NCBI RefSeq assembly: GCF_000620125.1
Contig: NZ_JHVL01000007.1
Location: 35,486-99,485, forward strand
DNA from: Clostridiisalibacter paucivorans DSM 22131
Lineage (GTDB): Bacteria > Bacillota > Clostridia > Tissierellales > Clostridiisalibacteraceae
Direction: 5' to 3'
Length of the DNA: 64,000 nt
In this document: positions 57,454 through 64,000 of the stretch, piece by piece
Layout: the number at the start of each line of letters is the position of its first letter
Position numbering within the stretch: position 1 is the first letter of the stretch
Translations under genes and position numbers: made by a program
Notes under the pieces: model-generated
The model's database searches: none
What the model was told of the DNA's origin: nothing
Seen by the model: only the letters and a program-made list of their open reading frames with translations

Positions 57454-60345
57454 TTACTTCCTAAACACAACTACCTCTTCTAAGTCTATATATCCATCAT
57501 CATCGCCATTGTGCTGGAATCTTAGGTATTGGGTGCCTGGGGTTATGTCTGGGTCTGTTTGGAAATCTACTTCGTACTGTTGCCATTCATCTGTTAAATC
57601 TATATTTTTTAGTGCTGCTTGAGCTTTATTTTCTGCTTCGTTGTCGTATACATAGAAATTAAATGTGTTTTTCTTTGTATTTCCTCTAGCCTTAAATATT
57701 AATTTATACTCTGTATTGGGTTCTAATTTTAGTCCATAAGGATAGACTCTGCCATATTTTTCACCATCATTTGTTATTCTAATATACCCAGCTTTTACTT
57801 CATACTGTGCATTTCCACCTTTAGGACTCCAATTTCTTAACATATCTATCCTACCATCATCGTTCATATCTATATCAAAGTAATATGCAAAGTCTAAACT
57901 ATATCCCTCTGGTAGTTTATATTCTTGATCTGTTAAGTTTTCATAATTAAACTGTATATATCCTATCTTGTATAATAGATCCTCATTGTAATCCAATGGT
58001 CTCATAGCTGTTTTATTTGCCTTGTTTATCTGTTCCTTTACTTCATATGCCTTGGATATTATCTCTTTTGCCTTTTCTACGTCTTTATTTATATAGTAAT
58101 TAAATACTGCCAAATACGCATCAGATTTCTGTACATAATTCCTTATTTCCATAGGTTGTAGTCTTATCGATTCATCTATTAGTCTTAGCCCCTCTTCTAT
58201 ATCCCCTGTACCTAGACTATAAGATGCTGCCATTGCATGGTATTGGGGATTGTATTTGCCTAATTCCAATCCTTTTTTCATCATTTCTTTTGACTTATCT
58301 AAATATTGGTTATCCTTTTCATTTTTGTATTTGACCATATAATGGTTTGCCAAGTCTATCTTGAACTCTGGTTTGAATGGATGGAATTTAGATGCCTTTT
58401 CAAAATTGGCTATGGCAGCATCTATATTGTTTTGTCCACTGGCCAATACTGCCTTGTTTCCATAGTTATTTCCTATTGTAAATAATGTGGTTCCAAATAT
58501 ACCTAATACCAATAATTTTGCAAAGAATACTCTAGGTATCTTTGTTCTTTTGAAGTTAATCTGAACACTATTTTGTGCCAATATTCCCATCAATGCCCAT
58601 AATATAAATGTAAGGGCAGATAGGGATAGGTCAAAGTCCATGAATGCATGGATTAGTATAGATACTATCGCTATCAATATACTGCCTTGAACTATTTTAT
58701 CACTATCTGTATCATTATCTCTATATTTCTTCAATGTAAAATATGCTATGGTGAGTATAAATGCTACAAATAGGATTAGTCCTATTATACCCACCTCTAT
58801 CCACATCTGTAGATAATAGTTATGGGCTTGGCTAGTATAGTATCCATAGGATTGATATATCTGATACAGTGTATGCCAGCCTCCTCCACCAGTGCCAAAT
58901 ATGAAATTGTCCTTTATTATCTTAAATGCATCATCATAGAATGCCAACCTTCCTTGGGCACTGTTCTCTTTTAAAGTTATGCTATCTATTCTAGATACTA
59001 TGCTTTCTGGTATATATTTATAACTAAGTGGTATATTTGCTATTAATTTATCTTCTTTGTCAAATATATTGGCACTATTATATGTTATGGATGTACCTGT
59101 ATAGTAGTTATCAAAATATACTCTCACCCCTTCGGTACTATCATTGGTTGCAAAGGGTATATCTATATTTGTATTGTCAAACTCTGTTATATTTGTAGAT
59201 TGAAGTCTTTCTATATCTCCTTGTTCATCTACGCTATATATCCTCACTCTACCTGCATAGGGTTTCTCTTCTTCTGCATCTGCATTGTAATTTACTTTTA
59301 GGATATATTCTTGATTTTGTTCTACTTTTCCTATATTTCTAGACAACGATGTCCATTTGTCTTCTCCTGTATTGTTTGCCATATGCAGTGGTTCTACTGC
59401 CTTTATGGCATATACTAATATACCAGTAGATACTACTAATATAGCTACTAATACTGTTATTATATTCTTTATGGATATGTCTCTAAATTTATCTTCTATA
59501 TGTGCTAATCCATATGTTATTATACCTGCTAGTATGAATGATGCTATAAATATCATCCATGTGGTAGATGCACTACCTTCTAATTTTTGAGCAAATATGA
59601 AGGATAATGGTACTGCCAATGCTGTGTTTATAAGCATATATATGAATGTCTCCAGTTTTCTGTTATTGGGTACTATAGCTATAAATAGTACAACTATTAT
59701 GGGAAATAATAGCCACATACCTCTAGAGTATGTAAGTATAAATGTAAATAGATATATATTGGCTGCTATTGCGTATAATGGCTTTATTCTCTTATCCTTT
59801 TCTGCCAATAGGTATCCCATGGCCAATATAAATAGTGCTGCTAAGTATGATGCCAATGTGTTTGGGTATTGAAATGTAGAATTTATCCTGTTCCCTACAT
59901 AGGCTCCATTATAGCTTATGCTACCTATGGCTGCCCCTATGCCTACTATGGATACCCCTATGCCACTTAATAATATGATATTTATAAGCCATTTTCGTTT
60001 ATTATCGGTATCTGCCAAATCTCTAGCCAATATAAATATCACGAAATAATTTAAGTATTTTAGCGCCTCTTCTATGGCTAATCCTGTATTTACCCCATAA
60101 AGTATAGAGAGTGCATAAATCACAACAACACCTATTGCAAATATATCTGTAGGTGTTTTGATAAGTTTATATTCTCTATCATTAAATCGTGAACCCACCC
60201 ATATAAGTGCCAATACAAAGGATATTATATGAGTAGGAAATAATTCCTCCTGAAAAAAAAGTCCACGAAAAAATGGGGCGATTGATAGGATTGTTAGTAA
60301 AATGATGTATGTTGTTTTTTTGAGTAATGAATCATTTCTTTGCAT
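57454..60345 (-). CDS. O-antigen ligase-like membrane protein with TPR and carbohydrate-binding-like tail
   Basis: A 963-residue protein. The first 540 or so residues hold about twelve membrane helices, with a large outside loop and the Wzy_C core, DNFIFGTGGGGWHTLYQIYQ and SQAHNYYLQMWIEVGIIGLI. A TPR region follows (NNIDAAIANFEKASKFHPFK, KSKEMMKKGLELGKYNPQYH). The C-terminal 150 residues, with FYVYDNEAENKAQAALKNID and YLRFQHNGDDDGYIDLEEV, look like a CBM4/9-type beta-sandwich. It may ligate or polymerise glycans at the cell surface. The gene is intact and lies 90 bases upstream of loaP. Confidence 0.82.
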   Translation of the reverse strand: MQRNDSLLKKTTYIILLTILSIAPFFRGLFFQEELFPTHIISFVLALIWVGSRFNDREYKLIKTPTDIFAIGVVVIYALSILYGVNTGLAIEEALKYLNYFVIFILARDLADTDNKRKWLINIILLSGIGVSIVGIGAAIGSISYNGAYVGNRINSTFQYPNTLASYLAALFILAMGYLLAEKDKRIKPLYAIAANIYLFTFILTYSRGMWLLFPIIVVLFIAIVPNNRKLETFIYMLINTALAVPLSFIFAQKLEGSASTTWMIFIASFILAGIITYGLAHIEDKFRDISIKNIITVLVAILVVSTGILVYAIKAVEPLHMANNTGEDKWTSLSRNIGKVEQNQEYILKVNYNADAEEEKPYAGRVRIYSVDEQGDIERLQSTNITEFDNTNIDIPFATNDSTEGVRVYFDNYYTGTSITYNSANIFDKEDKLIANIPLSYKYIPESIVSRIDSITLKENSAQGRLAFYDDAFKIIKDNFIFGTGGGGWHTLYQIYQSYGYYTSQAHNYYLQMWIEVGIIGLILFVAFILTIAYFTLKKYRDNDTDSDKIVQGSILIAIVSILIHAFMDFDLSLSALTFILWALMGILAQNSVQINFKRTKIPRVFFAKLLVLGIFGTTLFTIGNNYGNKAVLASGQNNIDAAIANFEKASKFHPFKPEFKIDLANHYMVKYKNEKDNQYLDKSKEMMKKGLELGKYNPQYHAMAASYSLGTGDIEEGLRLIDESIRLQPMEIRNYVQKSDAYLAVFNYYINKDVEKAKEIISKAYEVKEQINKANKTAMRPLDYNEDLLYKIGYIQFNYENLTDQEYKLPEGYSLDFAYYFDIDMNDDGRIDMLRNWSPKGGNAQYEVKAGYIRITNDGEKYGRVYPYGLKLEPNTEYKLIFKARGNTKKNTFNFYVYDNEAENKAQAALKNIDLTDEWQQYEVDFQTDPDITPGTQYLRFQHNGDDDGYIDLEEVVVFRK

Positions 60346-60366
60346 TTAGTTTATCACTCCAATCGT

Positions 60367-60474
60367 CGTAGTTCTTGGTTCTTGGTTCTTAGGTCTTAGC
60401 TCTTAGGTCTTGGTTCTTAGGTCTTGGTTGATAGTCCGTAGTTCGTAGTCCATTGTTGAAATCCTTAGGATTTC
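60367..60474. repeat. Palindrome-centred repeat, copy 1
   Basis: A stretch of TTCTTGGTTCTTAGGTC-like units followed by GTCCGTAGTTCGTAGTC leads to the palindrome GAAATCC-tta-GGATTTC at 60458-60474. It ends just before the stop codon of the four-helix-bundle gene. Copies 2 and 3 share the same parts in other combinations. Confidence 0.7.
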
Positions 60475-60482
60475 TTATTTTA

Positions 60483-60851
60483 CTACAGACTTTTTATTAA
60501 TCCACTTAACATTTTGCCTATTTCTATAGATAAGTCCATTAATTCTTCATAATTTTGTTTACTTATGTAATTTAAGTCTTTAGATAATATCAAATGATAT
60601 TTTGTTTCTTCTAATGATCCACGAGCAATATATAAAAAATGTTTGAACTCTTTATTATGATATCTTCCTCTACCTTCTACAATATTAGTAGGAACAGAGC
60701 TTGCTGATCTACATATCTGATTAGTTAATCTAAATTTTTCTTCTTCTGGAAATACTTTTGTGATTTTATATATCTTTAAAGTCAATTCATGGGCCTTTTG
60801 CCATACTTTAAGATCTTCAAATCCATTTTTCACAAAATCAACCTTTCCCAT
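60483..60851 (-). CDS. Four-helix-bundle protein, S23/IVP family
   Basis: The 122-residue product contains FEDLKVWQKAHELTLKIYKI, PTNIVEGRGRYHNKEFKHFL and YIARGSLEETKYHLILSKDL, the conserved pattern of proteins first found in intervening sequences of 23S rRNA genes. Avd, the accessory protein of diversity-generating retroelements, shares the fold and binds RNA. Free-standing genes like this one have no established role. It is bracketed on both sides by the palindrome-centred repeats, which suggests that gene and repeats travel together (inference). The gene appears intact. Confidence 0.85.
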   Translation of the reverse strand: MGKVDFVKNGFEDLKVWQKAHELTLKIYKITKVFPEEEKFRLTNQICRSASSVPTNIVEGRGRYHNKEFKHFLYIARGSLEETKYHLILSKDLNYISKQNYEELMDLSIEIGKMLSGLIKSL

Positions 60852-60878
60852 TATAACCTATGCTTTAAATCGTAATCC

Positions 60879-61050
60879 ATAGTAGAAATCCAAAAGATTT
60901 CTACTATATGCTACGAACTACTAACTACTAGCTACGAACTAAGAGCTAACAGCTACTTACTACTAACTACTAGCTACGAACTACTAACTACTAGCTACGA
61001 ACTAAGAGCTAACAGCTACTTACTACTAACTACTAGCTACGAACTACTTA
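60879..61050. repeat. Palindrome-centred repeat, copy 2, with 63-bp tandem duplication
   Basis: A perfect 12-bp palindrome, ATAGTAGAAATC-caaaa-GATTTCTACTAT, lies at 60879-60907. It is followed by a 63-bp unit of CTACGAACTACTAACTACTA-like sequence, repeated exactly at 60911-60973 and 60974-61036. The array overlaps the last codons of the Wzz-like gene. The reverse complement of its units resembles the left arms of copies 1 and 3. Confidence 0.75.
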
Positions 61051-62363
61051 CTACCAGCTACGGACTCTCCTGTTCTTTCCCAGTATTCTTTGAAGAAGGC
61101 TATGAAGGTTCCTAGCATTAGGCCTAGGACTGTTGCTATTGCTAGGTTTAGCATTTTTTTGGGACCTGTTGGGTATTGTGGTGCTACGGCTCCTCCTACT
61201 ATTAGTATGCTTGATTCTCCTATTTCTGAGGATTCTGCTATTCTAGTTTCTTCATATTTATTTAGAAATGCCTCGTATGTGCCCTGGGCTAAACTTACCT
61301 TTCTTTGAACCAATTTATCTTGATGTGTTTTTTCTGCTAATTCTACCTGTAATGTCTCCATTTCTTTTTGTGCCTTATTTATACTATCTTTTATATTATT
61401 TATTTCATTGGTCAACCCTGATATGATAACCTTAGTCTCTGCTATATCATTTTTTAATTTAAGATATAATGGATTTATTTCCTCTTCTTCCATCAATATA
61501 TTGGATGTCTCTTCTAATTTTAATCCACTTTGGGATGCCGATTGGCTAAGTAATGGATCTGATGCCAAGGACTTATTGGTTACCAATTTTTCTGGTGTCT
61601 CCTGTAATTCCTCTGTAGCCGTTGCCAATGCAGATTTTTGCTTGTTTAACTCTATTTGCTTTTCTACCAACTGTGTCTTGTATTTTGTAAGCATCTCTAG
61701 CTTAGACGTAGTTTCTGCTTCAAGCTCGTCCACTCCTCTAGGTTGGGCTAGGAACTGTTTTAATTCCAATAGTGCATCATCTAGTTTTTGTTTTTCTACT
61801 TCCAACTGGTTCTCTATAAATCGGGAAGATTTAGATGCCTTATCCTTTGCCATATCTGATATGAATATTGTAAAGTTCTTTGCTACTGTATTAGCTATAT
61901 CTGCTGCCAATTTAGGATTATTATTAGTCACCTTTACTGCAATTAGATTTGTATCCTTTATATTTTCTAGTTCTATGCTATTTCTCAAACTTCTTATGGT
62001 AAATACTTCTTTATCTAGTCCCAATTGGTCTATGGTCTTTTGAAGTATCTTGGCATTTTTTATCTGTTCTTTATATGTCTGTATAGTCATGACTGGATAT
62101 GTGGATATAGAGTCCAATATACCCTCTACATCTTCGCTATCATTTTGAGCATTAGTCAATCTATCGGTTGCCATGGATGCCATCAATGTAGCCTTCGCTT
62201 CATACGTTGGCTCCAATATATAGAAACTCACCACCCCAGCTAATGCTACACATATGGCTGTTATTATGGCTATAATCTTCCAACCATTCAATAATGCCTC
62301 TATTATTTCCCTAAGGGATATTTCTTCGTAATCGGGCTGATAATTCATTTGTTGTTGCTCCAT
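61044..62363 (-). CDS. Wzz-like polysaccharide chain-length/co-polymerase protein
   Basis: A 439-residue membrane protein. An N-terminal cytoplasmic tail (MEQQQMNYQPDYEEISLREI) and membrane helix (IIAIITAICVALAGVVSFYI) come first. A long extracytoplasmic coiled-coil region follows (FIENQLEVEKQKLDDALLEL and on), then a Pro-rich QYPTGPKKMLN and the second membrane helix (AIATVLGLMLGTFIAFF). This is the Wzz/PCP fold that sets glycan length with Wzy. No adjacent tyrosine kinase is visible. The stop overlaps repeat copy 2, whose palindrome could also work as a terminator. Confidence 0.88.
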   Translation of the reverse strand: MEQQQMNYQPDYEEISLREIIEALLNGWKIIAIITAICVALAGVVSFYILEPTYEAKATLMASMATDRLTNAQNDSEDVEGILDSISTYPVMTIQTYKEQIKNAKILQKTIDQLGLDKEVFTIRSLRNSIELENIKDTNLIAVKVTNNNPKLAADIANTVAKNFTIFISDMAKDKASKSSRFIENQLEVEKQKLDDALLELKQFLAQPRGVDELEAETTSKLEMLTKYKTQLVEKQIELNKQKSALATATEELQETPEKLVTNKSLASDPLLSQSASQSGLKLEETSNILMEEEEINPLYLKLKNDIAETKVIISGLTNEINNIKDSINKAQKEMETLQVELAEKTHQDKLVQRKVSLAQGTYEAFLNKYEETRIAESSEIGESSILIVGGAVAPQYPTGPKKMLNLAIATVLGLMLGTFIAFFKEYWERTGESVAGSK

Positions 62364-62530
62364 TTATAGTCCTCACTTTCATAATATGTTTTACTATATA
62401 TTATCATATATATTGCTTTTATTAAATTATATATTATTGGAATTTTCTATGTTGTCCAAACTATATTTTATCTTAAAATATACTACGGGACAAGGAATTT
62501 GTGGTTACAAAATTGTTACGATTGGATTTG

Positions 62531-62633
62531 TCTTGGTTCTTAGTTCTTGGTTCTTAGCTCTTAGGATATAAAAAAGTTAGTAGTTCAATGATGAAATCTA
62601 TAGGATTTCCACCATCAACTACTAACTACTAGC
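62531..62633. repeat. Palindrome-centred repeat, copy 3
   Basis: TCTTGGTTCTTAGTTCTTGG-like units (62531-62564) are followed by GTTAGTAGTT (62576-62585), the core TGAAATC-tatag-GATTTCC around 62592-62610, and the inverted arm AACTACTAAC (62617-62626). The two 10-bp arms are perfect inverted repeats. It fills the gap between the Wzz-like gene and the alanine dehydrogenase remnant. Confidence 0.7.
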
Positions 62634-62642
62634 TTTTACCTA

Positions 62643-63684
62643 CTAATTAATTCCTAAAACCTTTTCTGGTGTTGTATATGGTCGGGTTTGTTTTTTGCCT
62701 GTTTCTTCTAGGGTTAATTCTCCATACCATGAGGTTAGTCCCCTTCTTAGGTATTTGTTTTCTATTAATGCTTTTTTTACGCCTTTATCTGCTATCTCTA
62801 ATGCAAAGGGTAATGTGATATTGCACAAGGAATAGGTTGATGTCTTAGGGAATGCTGCTGGAATATTGTCTACTACATAGTGGGTTATACCTTCTTCTTC
62901 ATATACTGGATTATCGTGGCTTGTTGATCTTGATGTCTCTATGGCCCCATTGTCATCACAGGACACATCTACTATCAATGATTTGGGTTTCATTAATTTC
63001 AACATTTCCCTCGTTACTAGATGATCTGTTCTCCATTTGGGCCATAATATACAATTAATCAATACATCTGTTCTTTTGAGACATTCCATCAAGTTTTGTT
63101 CATCAGAATACAATAACTCTACATTTGGAGGCAATATATGTTTTGCATGTTCTAAGCTATCCACATTTAAGTCTAAAATAGTAACCTTATTCCCAAAGGC
63201 CACTGCAAGTTCTGCAGCTCCAAGTCCTGCATTTCCTGCCCCTATTATTGTAATCTCTGGTGTTTTTACACCATGAACCCTAGACAACATCAATCCATTT
63301 CCTTTGTTTATACTCTGACAGAAATGAAGGGCTGCTATAAATCCTCCTTTTCCTGCAATTTCACTCATAGGTTTCAGCAGTGGAAATCCTCCCTCTTTAT
63401 CATAGACATCTTCATATGCTATACCTACTGATTTACTCTCTAGTAATACATCGGTCTGCTCTCTATGGGCATTTGAATGTATGTAAGTAAATATTATCAG
63501 TCCTTCTCTTAAATATTTATATTCTTGTGGTAATATCTCTTTTACCTTATATATCATCTCTGCATTATTGTATATTTCTTCTGCTGTATCTACTATTTTG
63601 GCTCCTTGGGATTTATACTCTTCATCTGAAAATCCACTGCCCATACCTGCACTTTTCTCAACTAGGACAGTATGCCCCTTCTTT
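62643..63684 (-). pseudogene. ald: Alanine dehydrogenase, 5' end cut off by an IS200/IS605 element
   Basis: The readable part begins KKGHTVLVEKSAGMGSGFSD and runs to the normal C-terminus, with KVKEI (pyruvate-binding Lys), FTYIHSNAH (catalytic His), and ITIIGAGNAGLGAAELAVAF as NAD site. About 35 N-terminal residues, which include the conserved substrate-binding Arg, are missing; instead the frame runs back into the IS right end. The enzyme normally interconverts alanine and pyruvate with NAD. Unless the first part lies across the element and is restored by excision, it is probably inactive. Confidence 0.8.
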
Positions 63685-64000
63685 GTGAACTTACCACCGA
63701 GACAAGCAACGGTGGCTTCTTTGTAAGAAGTTTGGTATTTAACTTTCGACCTTAGCAGGCAACCCTTATTCTTAACGGGCGAGAACACTTGCCCTTATCC
63801 CTCATAGTTTCAACTAACTTGGGAATACATTTTTCTTCTTTTCTTAATATGTTTAGACTACCATTCACGTCCGAATTTACCAATCCAAAACTTGACTTAA
63901 ATAGTCCTCTTACTACTCTACGAGATTTATCATATGTCTTTTTAGTTATCGGCTCTAAGTCAAAGGCACTGCAACCACTTGTATAGCTTTCTTCCTTGAA
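63685..64000 (-). mobile_element. IS200/IS605-family element, right end and 3' part of tnpB
   Basis: The element runs off the window. Its right end is the GTTCAC at 63685-63690 (minus strand), just downstream of a hairpin CCACCG/CGGTGG at 63694-63715, the layout of IS605-type right ends. Downstream lies interrupted ald. In this family the right end also encodes the omega (reRNA) guide whose 3' spacer is the flanking host sequence; here that spacer would come from ald, starting at 63684 and reading leftward. Confidence 0.8.
63752..64000 (-). CDS. tnpB: TnpB RNA-guided nuclease, C-terminal fragment (partial)
   Basis: The frame in the window reads KEESYTSGCSAFDLEPITKK, then SRRVVRGLFKSSFGLVNSDV and NGSLNILRKEEKCIPKLVET, ending at a TAA. 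NSDVNGSLNILRK is the third RuvC motif of TnpB proteins, including the final catalytic Asp, and the preceding EESYTS-type motif is the strongly conserved segment ahead of it. TnpB is an RNA-guided endonuclease ancestral to Cas12 that helps retain IS copies. The N-terminal part is outside the window, so intactness cannot be judged. Confidence 0.85.
   Translation of the reverse strand, partial: FKEESYTSGCSAFDLEPITKKTYDKSRRVVRGLFKSSFGLVNSDVNGSLNILRKEEKCIPKLVETMRDKGKCSRPLRIRVAC

Noticed and set aside
60879..61050. CRISPR array
   Set aside because: The repeats are tandem and without unique spacers, with no cas genes nearby.
63789..63986. Plus-strand frame of 65 codons at the right edge
   Set aside because: It is antisense to the TnpB C-terminal frame, which has clear RuvC similarity.

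Overview
The window comes from a low-GC Firmicute, most likely a member of the Clostridia. Protein-level resemblances are clostridial, GGAGG-type ribosome binding sites are strong, overlapping stop/start codons are common, and the host part is very AT-rich with pseudopilin, LoaP and IS200/IS605 genes. Nearly all genes are on the minus strand, so transcription runs from high to low coordinates. The genus cannot be fixed from the sequence.

Region 1 (1 to about 27.2 kb) is a tailed-phage genome, probably a prophage, and is visibly less AT-rich than the rest. From right to left it has: a plus-strand XRE repressor with an unusual nuclease-like C-terminal domain; an ArpU-type regulator whose promoter contains a LexA-like box; stacked terminators; a sigma-like regulator; a replication module (metK, DUF2800 nuclease, gp2.5-like ssDNA-binding protein, family A DNA polymerase, VapE primase/helicase, VRR-NUC, SNF2 helicase) with an AGACTACA repeat array that may be the origin; a late regulator and HNH nuclease; a ParB-fused DNA methyltransferase; an accessory block (amidoligase, gamma-glutamylcyclotransferase, AbrB-like regulator, small proteins) in which four promoters share one sequence box; and the packaging/head genes (terminase, portal, ClpP-type protease, HK97 capsid, head fibre, connector). 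Tail, lysis and integrase genes are not in the window.

Region 2 (27.2 to 38.9 kb) is an accessory island of mostly unrecognised genes: two gene pairs of unknown function, one of them encoding related membrane-anchored proteins; a duplicated OB-fold/zinc-type gene bracketing other cargo; an HNH-like protein; a DUF2807-like protein; a HEPN-domain protein next to a DUF3800-like protein; and scars of an IS21-like end and a T-box. It resembles a defence or lysogenic-conversion island, but its boundaries are not visible.

Region 3 (38.9 to 57.4 kb) is a Wzx/Wzy surface-polysaccharide locus. The LoaP antiterminator gene (own promoter at 57.4 kb) lies upstream of a long operon: PglC-type initiating transferase, SDR, two GT4 glycosyltransferases, nucleotide-sugar dehydrogenase, Wzy, a GT-B-like transferase, Wzx, and a seven-gene set matching CMP-legionaminic acid synthesis (legB, legC, ptmE, legH, legI, legG, legF). 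The leader contains a long interrupted hairpin that may be the LoaP signal. Between loaP and the operon lie an HEPN/MNT toxin-antitoxin pair, a pseudopilin and a decayed second pseudopilin.

Region 4 (57.4 to 64 kb) carries a Wzy_C/TPR ligase-like membrane protein, a Wzz-like protein and an S23-family four-helix-bundle gene bracketed by members of a palindrome-centred repeat family. The window ends in an alanine dehydrogenase gene broken by an IS200/IS605 element (tnpB 3' end).
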